A stretch of DNA of 64,000 bases from Entomortierella parvispora (lineage: Eukaryota > Mortierellomycota > Mortierellomycetes > Mortierellales > Mortierellaceae), in assembly GCA_963573315.1 (NCBI GenBank), contig OY752141.1, positions 806,001 through 870,000 on the forward strand, written 5' to 3'. Both the position numbers and the translations under genes were made by a program. Under the pieces are notes generated by a model, which was not told the origin of the DNA, made no database searches, and saw only the letters and a list, made by a program, of their open reading frames with translations. Positions 22,773 to 35,564 of this stretch are shown in pieces (the stretch's first letter is position 1; the number at the start of each line of letters is the position of its first letter).

Positions 22773-24290
22773 TTATCCTAGTATCAGGTGCGGCCGCCGC
22801 TGGCGAAAATATCGTTTCCATGGCGCAGGCAATGTCCCGCTCTCAAATTTGATACGCTTCAGCTTTGGCCAAGAGTCGACAATCCACCGGATCTCGTCCT
22901 CGGCCAGGACCACTTCCAGGGCTGCAATCCTGAAAGACTCCAGCTCCACCAATCGTCCCAGTTTGGACATGCCTGAGCTCAGCTCCAAGGTCAGGTTCGA
23001 TCCCCCAAGGACCAGATCCCTCAATGACCTTAGCTGACTCAATTGCTCAAACATCCGAGCATGATTTGCCGCAATATCGTTGCTTCCTCCTAGCGCGGCG
23101 ATGCGAGGTTTCGTCATGTTGACACCCATTATGTTGAGGGTCTCTAGATCGCGGCAGGCCCAGGGTCTGTCGGGGTGAAAGATTGCCGAAGAGATCGTCC
23201 CAAGAGTACGGATATCCAATAGCTTCAAGGTCGTGCAGATTGTCAACAAGCTTACGACGCCTTGGTCTGTAATATGAGTACACCACGAGAGGTTCAGGCT
23301 CTGCAACCTTGAGCAGTTCGTCAAGAGAGCACCCAAACAACGATCGTCGGCCATGGTACTGCTAATGTTGATTCGCTCCAAAGTGCATGTTCCAAAGATC
23401 GTCTCGATTGCATCGCTATCGACTAATCTGCAAGAGTCCAGGTTGAGATGCGTCAGCTGAAAAAGGATGTCTTGCAACGGTAGAATATCCTCCCTTGTGA
23501 GAATCGTTCGAGTATTCCTGGCCAAGGAAACTTCCGTGATTTGAGGAGAAATGCGCAAAATATTCTTAACAAAAGTCCCCGGTAGATATGACCGTGCTAA
23601 TCCCAGGCTCCGTAGTCGTAAAGGCTTATCTCCAAGGTCGTCCAGAAAGATGTTCTCCAATAACACATCCTCTAAATTCAGATGTTCCAGCAGCGGACAG
23701 GACCGGAGCAGTGTTATCAGTGCCCACTCGTTCATCCTGACCATATTCTTCATATCCAAACGCTTCAGCCCCTCGAGATGGCTAATAGACTGAAATGCTT
23801 GGTGAGTTAAAGCCCTGCAGCAGTAAAGATAGAGATTTGAGATTTTGGGAGAGCTCTCCAAGATCCTTTGCAGAGTTTCGTCGGTGGCCGGAGTCCAGGC
23901 AAGGCGAAGTTCTCTCAGATTGGGGCAGATCCGAGCTATCAGGTCCAGATCCGCATTGAAGTTGTCTTGAAGCTCAACAGTGTAATGACCATAACGAATA
24001 AATTCCGGTAGGAAACAATTGTCTGATGTGGTGCCCTTCCAGTGAACAACTTTCCAGAGACTTCGGATTGCAGCTCGGTAAAACTTCTTGGAGACTAGAA
24101 CGCTGCTGTGGAGCGACTGTCTGTCTAGGTAGGAGACTATCTCAACCAAGACTTCCTCAATATCAAGTGGCGAGACAGAACCGGGGCCAGGTGGTACAGT
24201 TTGTGTCGGTGTTCCTGCTTCAGGGTCTCCTTCGGCTGTTGCGGTCGATTGTGTCATAGAATTCAAAGAATGCATTTGTTTTGGCATCAA
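22773..24290 (-). CDS. F-box / leucine-rich repeat protein
   Basis: Single exon of 505 aa; ATG at 24290 with a second Met immediately after. An F-box-like segment lies at about 40-80 (LDIEEVLVEIVSYLDRQSL, then VLVSKKFYRAAIRSLWKVV). It is followed by LRR units of the cysteine-containing type across about 110-450, for example LRELRLAWTPATDETLQRIL, ISNLYLYCCRALTHQAF, LEHLNLEDVLL and LQSLNLSWCTHITDQGVVSL. Family knowledge: F-box proteins recruit substrates to SCF ubiquitin ligases through Skp1, with LRRs reading the substrate. Mortierella-type genomes carry many such single-exon F-box genes, so the substrate cannot be predicted. A CACGTG palindrome sits at 24336-24341, 45 bp upstream of the start. 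Confidence 0.85.
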   Translation of the reverse strand: MMPKQMHSLNSMTQSTATAEGDPEAGTPTQTVPPGPGSVSPLDIEEVLVEIVSYLDRQSLHSSVLVSKKFYRAAIRSLWKVVHWKGTTSDNCFLPEFIRYGHYTVELQDNFNADLDLIARICPNLRELRLAWTPATDETLQRILESSPKISNLYLYCCRALTHQAFQSISHLEGLKRLDMKNMVRMNEWALITLLRSCPLLEHLNLEDVLLENIFLDDLGDKPLRLRSLGLARSYLPGTFVKNILRISPQITEVSLARNTRTILTREDILPLQDILFQLTHLNLDSCRLVDSDAIETIFGTCTLERINISSTMADDRCLGALLTNCSRLQSLNLSWCTHITDQGVVSLLTICTTLKLLDIRTLGTISSAIFHPDRPWACRDLETLNIMGVNMTKPRIAALGGSNDIAANHARMFEQLSQLRSLRDLVLGGSNLTLELSSGMSKLGRLVELESFRIAALEVVLAEDEIRWIVDSWPKLKRIKFESGTLPAPWKRYFRQRRPHLILG

Positions 24291-27200
24291 CGAAGAGTTA
24301 AACCAAAGCGCCAGATCACATGACCATCATATGCTCACGTGTCCTGAAGAGAAGTTGAGTTAATGCTCTGGCGCCTGTGTGCTACAAACAAAAAGTGGCC
24401 TGATTCTTTTGGGAGGGCGTGCAACGACGCTAGTGATCTTCATTGCAGGGTCTTCGTGGAAAGGATTCAGTACAAAGTCCTGCTATAGTCCACCGTGCTC
24501 GTCTGGTACCTGTAAAAAAAGAGAGACACGGTGGGTGACAGCAATGCACGGATGATCTTTCCGTAATCAAAATCGACCTTTTCCACAACTTACGTGAGTA
24601 TGTACAGTACTGTACTATACACGTATAGTAGTCTACAGTGTAATGCTGTACGTCCATGAAACGAAGGCAGAAAAGAATGAAGACCTGCCTGCACACCCTC
24701 AACTGCGCGTTCTCGTTCTTGCACCAAGCGAGGGTGAACAGCAGCGGTCTTTTTTTTCAGACCCAGTCGACTCAAGCGAGCCCCCCCCTTTAGGGTTTGG
24801 CCGCCCACATGTCGGACATTCCAGAGTCTGGCGCCTCCCCCACTGGAGCAGCAGACTACTTCAGCATGAATTCTTCGCGCTGAGCGCTCCACATTTTGTC
24901 TCTCTGTTTCTCGGCTGGTGATTGTCGGCTCTGCAAGACCGCTACAGTACAAAAATCCTTTCAATAATGTGAATGCAACTTGCCATTTTGTCGCTTCTTT
25001 GACAACCTGTCTCAAGTGCAATTGACTAATTGCACGAAGGACAACAGCTCAGGGCATTTTCCGCGAGTTTGGACCTTAGTTGGTCGCTGAAGTCATATTT
25101 TGATTATTTATTTTTCACTTGGAGCAGAAAACTTGGTCTGATTCCCCACAACTCGTTTTTGTCTTCTCCACACTCGGTCTGGTCATTATTTTCTTTGCAC
25201 AGATCGTTGTTTATGAATAGTCCCTTCAGCGTTCGTACCCATCCAACCGATAATCAAAACCCTTCGGAATCTTTCATAACTTCAACACCAACAGGACGTG
25301 AACCGATAGACATTTCCTTCTTTCCTTGCGAAAGGTCTCTCGTTGACCAATGATACAAGCACAGGTATAAATAAAGCGCAGGCACCCACGCACCCCTGAG
25401 GACACGGGGCGCACCATGCTCAGCTTCCTTTTGCTGGCAAGGTTGTTGAGAAGACAGGGGTGTATCCTTGTTGGTGTACGATTGCACAACAGCGATTTGG
25501 AGCGGATTCACACAACAAATTAACAGATTATTTGTGTTCAGCATTGGTGTAAAAAAAGTTGGGCGTTTCTCGGGTGAGATCATCGTGAACATCCCTCATC
25601 ATTGGGACTCAGATACTGCAATACGTACCAAGGTTGAACAATCTCTTTCTGAAGCGAACAGATTTCGATGAAAAGGAGGGAGACGAGAGGCCGATGCAAA
25701 ATCTGGCTGGCACATGCCACGAAAAGAGACGGCGCAGACGGAGGGTGATCGACCCGCACCTTCCCAAACATTTCTTTTCAGGTGCGCAACGTTCCTGAAC
25801 TGTCGTCGCGTGAAAAACCACGCTTAAGTTGTTCTGAAGATAGCCGCAATTGTCGGCTCTCTGGGTCCTTCAGCGAGCGAGAACAGAAGATGCCGGTGGC
25901 AGAGTAAGTAGGGCTTTTGGTAACAAGCTAGCTTTTCCCGATCAGTCGTCTTCAGAGAAGAACTCGATCTGTTTCCCTTTCCACTTCTCCAGCAGTAGGA
26001 CTGACGAAGCATAAGCAAAAATGCTCACAAAAAAACCTTTCTTTTGATTCCTGCTTGCAGCACTCTGTTTAATGTTTTCAACCATGGAGGGACAACAGCA
26101 GAGGGAAACAACCACTCGCAAGCCCGCTCCACTTGCTTTTCTTCCTGCTGCTACTGCTCGCTTGTGTTGTTGAGAGCACAGAACAAATGCATGGAGGCAA
26201 GGTGCAAATGACCGCCGACAGTCGGCTATTCGCCTGGCAGCAAGAAGGCAGGTTCTTTGCTTGCAGCAGTAGCTCCGATGCTATCCGTATTTATATTTCG
26301 GTTTACTTTACCGGCCACTTTCTGTGGATGTTGTGCGCAAGTGAGGGGTTCCTGCTCAGAGCGTCAAGAAGAAAAGTACTTTTCTAATCCTCGGTGTGCA
26401 ATCGTTCGCCTCTGTCTTTTGTCCTCCTTCGTCCCTTCTCTTCCTTCTCTCTCTCTCCTCTCTCTCCCTCTCTCTTTTTTCGTTTGTTCCTGTTCCTTCC
26501 CTCTTCCTCTCTTCCGCCCCTTCCTCCTTCAACAGGCACCCATAGCTCCTCCACTTCCTTCTCACAGTCTTTGGATTGTAAGCACAGGCAAGTAACTCCC
26601 TTATCCCCTTGGTAATCACTCGCGCTCTCTCTCTCGGTCTGCATTCTCCTTAGTTTCTATCACTTTTCTTCTTCTTTGGATTCGGCTTTCCAACCGTCCA
26701 TGCCTTGCTCCAACACATGCGCCCATAGTCACCTCACTCAGCGGTATCTGGACTTTCAGTTTTCCCTCGTCTTCAATTTTGCACTCCTACAAGATAGTGC
26801 ACCTCTTCTCCTTTTCCTCGTTCAATCTCAATTTAAGTGCACAGTTTCGCGCCAACACAATTCCACCTCCTGAGAGTTAGATAGTCGATCCTCCTTTGGC
26901 GTTCACTTTTGATTCAGTTGAAGAAGGAAGGACGTGCTTATTACAACAGGAAGGAAGAATGGAGTAGCAGGCGTGGCTTACCATCGTCGTCGACCAGTTC
27001 TCGCTCTCAAATAATCATATGTTGATGGTCGAGTGTCGACAGAATGAGGCGCATTCTTAGTTTTCATCGACTCAACCGACTGGCCGAGAAAGAGAGAGAA
27101 TATGAGAGCCGGGCATCGAAAGCAGCTCCGATGCTCCTCTACCAGGCCCTCTCGCTCTACTTCCACATTCAATTCCCATCACCTCATCCCTCTGCCCCGA

Positions 27201-27609
27201 CTTGCTCGCCCCACGCCCAATTCCTATCGCTCCACCTCCTGCTGGCGCGAAGCAGTTGCCGGAGTTGCCACTTTCAGCCCAAGTGACCTTTTTGATCCAC
27301 TCTCCGATGTGGGGCGCGATTAATTCTGGTCCCTCCAGGGCGACCAGTAACGACGCGGCGTGTTCCCGGTACTAACATAGACATTATACATTTCTCTTTG
27401 CTTGAATCTGCATCATATCTATAGGAAGATTCCCCTTTTCTCATCAGGAGTCGAGCAAGCACCCTTTCGATTAGATCGCCACCGGTTGTCCTTCAAAGAA
27501 ACGACCTGTTGGCTGGATCAAGAGTCGTCAACGGACCCCTCCTCCTATTCCATCTCCCCCCTTCTCCCTCTCGACCTTCCCTCTACCTCCTTCCCTCTAA
27601 TACAACAAA
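24291..27609. other. 3.3 kb divergent region without a supportable gene
   Basis: The longest gene-free stretch of the window, between the F-box gene (minus) and the giant repeat protein (plus). I read all frames: the open stretches are short, serine/leucine-rich or CT-rich, and none forms a spliced protein I recognise. No tRNA-like T-loop box was found. The last 250 bases before 27610 are a pyrimidine-rich leader. A non-coding RNA, an unusually long promoter or a fast-evolving small secreted gene are all possible. Confidence 0.45.
24336..24341. promoter_or_regulatory. E-box CACGTG upstream of the F-box gene
   Basis: A perfect palindromic CACGTG lies 46 bases upstream of the F-box start codon. 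It is the core site for bHLH factors such as the Cbf1 or Pho4 class. Binding is inferred. Confidence 0.35.
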
Positions 27610-30600
27610 ATGACAAGACCAAAATCATCCAACAACAAGATCGCCAAAATGGGGTCGTTCTTGGCAATGGCGGGAGTGGCTAGTTTGGCCCTTTTAGGAT
27701 CGACCATTGCTCCAGCTGCTGATGCCGCCATCACCTTTGGTGCCGCCACCGATTCTCCTGGATCTATTATCCTCGGTGGACTTTCATCAATGGTGCCCAA
27801 GCCCCAGAGTCTTTTGGACAAGTACCTCAAACCTGGTCTCTTGAACCTCACCCAGGTTGGCCTTGCCATAACGACCCCCACCCAAGTTGTTATCTCGGTC
27901 AACTCTTCGTTGGACAACCCTCTCGGCCCCTTGACCATCCCTCTTGGTCAGGTTGGTGTGAAGATCTTGCTTGATGGCATGTCCCTGGCCAACATCACGA
28001 CCTCCCCTTTGACCTTGAATGCCGGCATTGGCCCCCTGAACGTGAACGCCACGATTGATATCGCTGACGGAAACACCTTCCCTGCTTTGAAGGCATCCAT
28101 CAACAATGTTGTCTCATCTCTGTTTGGAGGCGTCACTCCCAGCGGTGCCCCTCCAACGTTGACTATTCAGGACATTACTACAGGTGGCAACCCCTTGGGC
28201 ATGGCTCCCCTTGTGATTCCCTTGCAGATGGCGCCTTCTGGACCCATCCAGCCCACAAACGTCACTGCTGGCGCTGGCCAACCTCCCGTCATTGGATTCG
28301 GAGGCTTGATCAATCCTCTCATCAACTTCACTGCGCCAACCATCAACAAGGTCACGGTCAAGACCCAGACCGGAGCTGTTTTGACCGCTGGAGTGGGCTT
28401 TTCCTGGAACAATCCCTTGAACGTTAACTTGGATATTCCTTATCTTCAGGTTGATCTTGGTTTGAACGGTACCCGTGTTGTCACTGTTGGCATTCAGGAC
28501 CTGCATCTTGCCCCCGGCTTGATGACTGCCGAAACATTTGTTAACCTTCAGTTCAACAACGACGCCGAGGCTTCTGCTCAGCTTGGTGCCCTTGTCAGCG
28601 ACTTCCTCGGAGGTATGTGTACATGTATAAAATGAAGACACGTCAAGAGTATCGGCCTGTTAACAGTAGTTACTTTCCCGTTTTCTCATAGGCACATTGA
28701 ACCAGGTCGTCAACATTGGCAACTTTACCTTCGGTACCCCCAGCAACATGTCTACCACTGGTTACCTTTTGAACTCGCTTTTCAGCGGCTTGGACATCAA
28801 CCTGCCCCTCATGAACGTCAGCACCGTTGCCATTGAACAATTGATTCTCGGATACATCACGCCTTACCTCCCTATCGATATCAGCAAACTCGGACAGGGC
28901 ACTGGTCCTTCCCTGATGAACTACATCCAGGGTCTTGCAATCTCTACTGCTCCCGGCCACACCCTGTTGATCTCGCCCAAGATCCAGATCCCTCTGCCCT
29001 TCGAATTGGACTTGAACATTCCTTACTTTGCCTTGGACCTCAACTTGGACAACAACCAGCTCGGTCAACTCTTCTTGGCAGATCTGGTTGGAACTGGATC
29101 AGGAAACGTCGCCATCTCTGTCGGTGTTGGTATTGTCTTCACAGAGCCCAGCCCTCAGATCCCACCCACAGTGGCAAAGTTGGTCAATGGTTTGACATCA
29201 TCAGGAGGAAGCTTGGACATCACTGCGGGCGTCTCCAACCTGGCCCTGGGTATGAGTCCTAGTGATGCTATTAACACTTTGAACGGTATTAATATCGCTC
29301 TTCCTATCTCGGATCTCATTACGGGCCACATTGATCTCGAACAATTGCTCCAGACCATTATGTCCGAGACCAGTGTTAGCATCGCACCTAACGCTGTGGC
29401 GATCAAGGTCGGCTCCTTGGCTCAGCTCACTATCCACGAAGCTTCGATTGCCGTCTTGCCTAACAACATGATCACTGCCGGCATTAACCTCGACATGTTC
29501 TTGGGATTGCCTATCGTCGCCAACATTGGTTACTTGGGTCTTCAGTTGAGCTTGGATGGCGCCAACTTGGCTGGTATTTCATTGACATCTGGTTTGAACT
29601 ATGGCGGTGGCACTGTCCAGATGGATGCTGGTGTTGCCATCTCTGTTGGTACAGGCCCCACTATCGCTGGCAAGGTCGCCTCTTTGGTCAACGCCATCAT
29701 TGCCCATCAGCCAGTGTCTAGCTCTGTCGGCGTCGCTGGCATTGTTATCGGTCAGTCCTCCTCTGATCTCATCGAGGCTCTTTCCCAGGTCTCAATTTCC
29801 CTCCCCTTGGGTGGACTCTTGGGTGGCAACGGTATGATACCTTACAATTCGCATGAGCAAACCCTTTCATTGACATGCTTGCTCCATCTCCGCGTGATAA
29901 AATTCTGACCTTCCTTCAATGTCTGTACTCCTCTAGCCCCCTCTCTTCCTGGCGGTTTCCTCAACAGCACCTTGGCCCAGCTCGGTCTTTCGGTTGCCGA
30001 CATCTCACTGGCTACTGTCCCCAACGCTGGCCTTCAGATCGGTGCCACGGCCAAGTTCAACAACCCTATTCCCATCTCCCTTTCGGTCCCATACATTGGT
30101 GTTAGTGGTGGATTGGACAATGTTGATATCTTGAACATTGGTGTCGACAACTTGGCCATGCTCCCTGGTGCCAACACCCTCAAGGCCGAGGTTGATTTGT
30201 ACTTTAGCAATGCCGTCGCAGCTCAGACCAAGGTTGCCACCCTTCTTGGTGAGCTCCTCGGTGGTCAGCTCGGAAACACGCCTGAGGCCCTGACTGTCCA
30301 CAACTTGAGGATCGGTGCTTCACCCTCGGACTACTTTGACCTCCTGTCCCAAATTGATATCTCGATCCCCTCCAAGGACGTCCTGAACAAGGCCAACTTG
30401 GATCTCTTGACCTCAAAGTTGGGCATGAACCTCACTCAGGTTGCTGGCAACTTGTTGAACAGCGTCGAGATTGGTGCCATCTCGGCCAACTTGAACAATG
30501 CCCCCGTCATGGAACTGGGTGCATCAGTATCTGTCAACAACTTCACTCTGCCTGTGGCTGTCAACATTGGTTATTTTGGCATCGACCTCGCCCTCGACTC

Positions 30601-33600
30601 CAATGCCCTCGCTCATGTGGATGTCCCATCCATCACCATTGTGACCGCAAACAACAAGTTGACTTTGACTGTCAAGGCCTCGATTACTGTCCAGGATACC
30701 CCTGCCATCCAGACCGATATTGCTAATCTTGTCAACTACTTCATCTCCAATACCACCACAGCGTCCCCTGTGCAGAACTTGGTCATCTCCAAGCCTTTAG
30801 TTGGTGTCTCCACCTCGGACAACATCCAGACCTTCTCGTTGATTTCGTACCCCGTTGCCCTCCCTGCCTTGCTCACCAAGGCGAAGGCGTACATTAACCA
30901 GCTGTTGGCTGGCGCTGGTGGATTGAACATGAACAACATTGCGCTCTCAAACTTGGTCGTCGACCTGAACAGCCCCTCCATCATCAACATCCAGGGTGGA
31001 CTCTTGATCAAGAACTTGACTTTGCCCGCCGACATCAGCATCAACTACGTCGGTGTTTCCCTTGGCTTGGACGCCGTCCCCTTGGCTGATCTCACCCTGC
31101 CCACCTTGGCCTTGAGCTCCGCCAACAACGAGCTTTCCATCAACTTCCAGGCTTTGGTTGATGTGCAGCAAGGTCCCGCGCTCAGCGGCCAAATTGCAAA
31201 GTTGGTCGGTTCTTTGATTTACCCAGGTCAGGTCGCTCCCCCCACGGACTTGGTCATTTACGATCCCGTCTTTGGCGGTGACAAGAACCATCTCTTCCAC
31301 ATCTTGTCTCAGATCAAGGTGAACGTTGCCTTGGCTCCTTACTTGCAGAAGATTGGCGCCATGCTCAACGGTGCCCTGTCGGGTGGCGCTGGAGGCAACC
31401 TCCTCGCTGGTTTGGACATTGGTTCCTTGGTCGTCGACTTGAACTCGCCCCAGACTATCGGTATCGATGCTGCCATCTCGATCAAGAACGTCTCTATCCC
31501 TGCCGAGATCAAGCTCAACTATGTTGGCGTAAACTTGGCCATCAACACTGTCGGACTTGCTCAGATTGCTGTTCCTTCGTTCTCGCTCAAGCCCGTCAAC
31601 GGAGCCTTGTCCATTACTGCCCATGTTGATGTAGCCCTCATGACCAGCGATGCCCTGACGTCCGCCATCACCGGCTTGGTTGGTGCTGTCCTCAACAACC
31701 AGACCACGCCCGAGACTAACTTGGTCATCTCTGGCGCTGTTTTTGGTGGTTCTCCCTCGAACGTGTTCACGATCTTGCAGTCCATTGCTATCCCTATCAA
31801 TGTTGCCCCCTACATCAACAAGATCCCCGCCCTCCTTGCTGGCGAGGGCTCGTTGTTGAACCGTCTCACTGTTGGTCAGTTGGTGGTGAACTTGAACTCT
31901 CCTCAGGTCATTGGTATCGATGCTGCCGTTACCATCAAGAACATCACTCTCCCTGCCGAGATCAAGCTCAACTATGTCGGCGCCAACATTGCCATCGGCC
32001 AGGTCCCTCTTGTCCAGCTCGGCATTCCTTCGTTCAGCATGACTCCCAGCAATGGTGACCTTAAAATTGCTCTTCACCTCAACTTGGCCCTCCAGGAGAG
32101 CCCTGCTCTGTCCCAGACTGTTAACGGACTTATCCAGGCCATCATGGCTGGCAAGGCCTTGCCCTCGACCCAATTGGTGATCTCGGGCGCCGCTTTTGGA
32201 GGCTCTCCCACTAACGTCTTCACGTTCTTGCAGGGCGTCAAGATTCCTTTGGATGTCACCGCCTACCTGAACAAGCTCCCTGCTCTCCTTGCTGGCTCTG
32301 GCTCCATCTTGAACGGCATCTCGATCTCGGATCTCGCTGTGGACTTGAACGCCCCTCAGGTTGTCGGTATCGATGCCTCGGTCCTTGTCCGCAATGTTAC
32401 TTTGCCCGCTCAGATCCAGTTGAACTATGTTGGTGCCAACGCCGCCATTTCTGGTATTGCTTTGGCTTCCGTCGCCATCCCCACCTTCACTATGGCTCCC
32501 CAGGGAGCTGACTTGGCCTTGAAGGTTCACGTTGACTTGACTTTGATGGACAGCGATAACCTCTCCAAGGCTATCTCAGGATTGATTGGTGCCGTCCTTA
32601 GTAACCAGACCTTGCCCGAGACCGACCTCCAGATCTCGGGTGCTGTCTTTGGTGCCTCCCCCACCAACTTCTTTACGATCCTCCAGGACGTTGTGATCCC
32701 CATCAACGTCACTCCTTATATTGCCAAGATTGGTGGTATGTTGAGTGGTGCTGGCTCTCTCCTGAACGGAATTGGTCTTTCGGGTCTTGCCATCAACTTG
32801 AACCAGGCCCCTGTCATCGGTATCGATGCCAACGTCGATATCAAGAACCTGGCTTTGCCCGCCAAGTTGAGCGTTGGTTACGTTGGATTGGATATTGGTA
32901 TCAACAGCGTTCCTTTGGTCCATGTTGCCGTCCCCAAGTTGGTTCTCGGCCAGAACGGTGCTGACTTGACCATTGGAACTCATGTCGATGTCACTCTTCA
33001 GGACTCTGATGCTTCCCAGACCTTGGTCGCTGGCCTTGTCAATGCCATTGTTGCCGGTCAGGCTCCTCAGGGTACCGTTATGATCTCTGGCATTGGATTC
33101 GGTCCCAGCCAGAGCAACGTCTTCAAGATCCTCCAGGGTGTTCAGATCCCCATCCCTATTTCCAAGATCTTGTCATTGGTTCCTTCCACAGGCACCAACT
33201 CGTCTTCGATCATGAACGCTCTCTCCCTCCAGAGTGCCGACATCAACATGAAGAGCCCTCCCAGCATCGGTGCCGATATCGACATTGCCTTGTTGGGTTA
33301 CTCTTTCAACGCCCAGTTGTTGTTGAACTATGTCAGCATCAGCGCCTTCTTGGATACGACTCCCTTGGCCACCATCAGCGTCCCCGGCATTACCTTGTCC
33401 TCCGGTAACAACCAGATCGACCTCAAAGTCCACTCGCTCGTCAACCTCGCCAGTGGCTCGGATATCCAGGCCAAGGTCGCTGCCATTGCTTCTCAGGTTA
33501 TGGGCAACGGTGGCTCCAACAACGTCAACTTGGTCGTCTCCAACATTGCCTTTGGAGGTTCTGCTGGAAGTGTCTTCCACATCTTGGACAAGGTCCAGGT

Positions 33601-34933
33601 CTCGGTTCCTTTGGCTCCTTACATCCAGAAGTTGACTGGTATCGTCGGCGGTATCACTGGTGGTAGCAACAGCACTGCTGCTCCTGCTTTCACCATCAGC
33701 CAATTGGATATCAGCGCTCCTGGTGCCAATGACCTTTCGATTGCCTTGGCTGCCTCGATCGGTGGTATTGGATCCAAGATCTCGGTTGAGATGCCCTATG
33801 TCGGTCTCCAGATCTCTGCCGGAGGTGCTGGCTTTATCTCGCCCACGATTAGCAACTTCCAGCTCCAGAACGGCAACATTGCCTTGACTTTGGACTTGCC
33901 CTTCCAGCCCGCAGCCAAGCAGATCATTGCCTCGCTCTCGACCCCTGTCTCGCAGCTCATGTTCTCGACTGTGGGCACAGTCCCTGGTTCAATCGTGGTC
34001 AACAGCATCATCTTTGGTGCTTCTGCCAGCCAAGCCTTTGATATCGCGTCCAAGATCGGGTTGGAGATCCAGTTGAACTCTGTCTTCCAGAAGGCCCAGG
34101 CTTACATTAACGCCCACAACCCTCTGCACGTCACCGACATGAACACTGTCTTGACCACCACAGGCATCCAGGCCACGATCTCTGTCCCTGGTTTCCCCCT
34201 GACGGTCCCTCTGAACATGAAGTTTGGCATCTCCCTCTCGGGCTACTACCAAAACACGCCTTTTATCGCCATTCAGGCCACGAGTATGTCCCTTCAGCAA
34301 TCTCCTTGGGGCTTGGGTGCCAACATCAACTTGATCCAGCCAGCTGCCGGTACTGCCTTGAACGGTATCTTGCCCAACGCCTTGACCTGGAAGAACGCCC
34401 TTCAGGATGTGACTTTGGGTGGTGTGACTTTGGGCTCGTTCACTGCTCTTCAGGGATTGATGATTACGCCTCCTTCGGTTACGTTGTGGTCGCCCATCAC
34501 CATTCCTTTGGATCAGCTCAAGATTCACTTGTCGCCTTTGGGCATGGATTTCGCTGCCCAGTTCGTCAACCATGGTCCTCTCCAAGTCGATATGGGCACG
34601 GTGGATATCATGATCATGGAGGGAACCATTCCCGTGATCGAGGTCACTTCCTTGGGTGGACCCATTCACTTGAACAACGGCAACCAGAATGGAGGCAACA
34701 ACCAGCTTGCCATGAACGCAGCCTTGAAGTTTACCTTCCTTCAAATGTTCGACATCATCACAGCTCTCTTGTTCAACCAAGACAAGTTCAGTTTTGTGTT
34801 CAACATGCGTACCTCGGCTGGACAACCCATGCCCTGGTTGCAGGATGCTCTCAACGGTGTTCCCCAGACCGTGTTCAGGAACCTGTTGCCCATCTTGGCC
34901 AATGCCCTCAAGAACATCAACATCACGATTTAG
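27610..34933 (+). CDS. Giant secreted or vacuolar tandem-repeat protein, LEA2/DUF3712 (Tag1-like) type
   Basis: Three exons, 27610-28612, 28692-29831 and 29937-34933, join in phase and give 2379 aa. The ATG at 27649 has the better context and would place a clean signal peptide first (MGSFLAMAGVASLALLGSTI, then APAADA). The rest is about 14-15 beta-rich units, each with a pattern such as NLNSPQVIGIDAAVTIKN, LPAEIKLNYVGANIAI and LVISGAAFGGSP. In the middle, four units recur with an exact 453-nt (151-codon) spacing of the NLN(S/A)PQ block near 31437, 31890, 32343 and 32796. N-glycosylation sequons (NxS/T) are frequent. The pattern matches the DUF3712/LEA2 beta-sandwich of fungal Tag1-like proteins, known in yeast from the vacuole membrane and termination of autophagy. 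No C-terminal membrane helix is evident, so a soluble lumenal or extracellular protein is inferred. Confidence 0.75.
30960..33170 (+). repeat. Tandem repeat of about 453-474 nt within the giant protein
   Basis: The codon block for (D/N)LN(S/A)PQ(V/T)(I/V)GIDA recurs at about 30963, 31437, 31890, 32343 and 32796; the last three intervals are 453 nt. Downstream elements of each unit recur in the same order (LPAEI, NYVG, VISGAxFGGSPxN). The units are similar but not identical, suggesting duplication followed by divergence. Confidence 0.8.
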
Positions 34934-35564
34934 ATCTCTATCTCTTTCTCTCCCCGTCCCGCCTTGTTGTCTTCTTTTACCATCCTCTATCACCATCTAA
35001 CGAATATAACTCGACTGAAGAAGTCAACCATTTCTGTTTCTCTTCTACCGTCTCCCTTATTTATCTCAAGAATCCTACACGACCCTTCCAAAATGTATAT
35101 GAACAGCGAAATATAATTATCAATTTTTTCTTGGAGACCTTCTTCTCTTGCGTACTTTTCTTACTTCTTTTTATGAGATTATCAGCGTTTCCGTTGCACA
35201 GCTCGGCGTCTTCAGAGCTTGGAACTCTTGCAAGGGTTTCCCCTTTCATCGTATATTCCATCAAATGGTCAACATAAATAGAAAAGAAAGAAGCACCAAT
35301 ATTGTTTATTACAGCAATCTGGTCAACACGCTCCTCAAAACCGCTGTCAACATCCGCTCAATCTCCTTGTTCCCTCACAGAAAAATCCACTCTTGCGCTC
35401 TACATTCGTACCAAAAAAAAAGGTAACGGACTGGGTCAGTCGCCACAAGATATATATACAAGGGAGGCGCGCAAGTCTTTCCTGCCTAAAGGATATTCTT
35501 TTTTTTTTCCACTTCATTTTCTCTTTCAGCTTTCAACCTTACGTGTCATAACGGATAAATTCAC
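34934..35564. other. Convergent intergenic region
   Basis: 3' regions of the giant repeat gene and the alpha-mannosidase gene. AT-richer, with no supported gene. Confidence 0.5.

Noticed and set aside
30947-32530. Open frame of 527 codons on the minus strand inside the giant repeat gene
   Set aside because: It is the mirror of the strong codon bias and repeated DNA of the plus-strand gene; its translation is Gly/Asp/Arg/Val-rich with no family pattern.
33989-34996. Open frame of 335 codons on the minus strand over the 3' end of the giant repeat gene
   Set aside because: Same antisense shadow effect; no domain and it overlaps clearly conserved plus-strand coding sequence.
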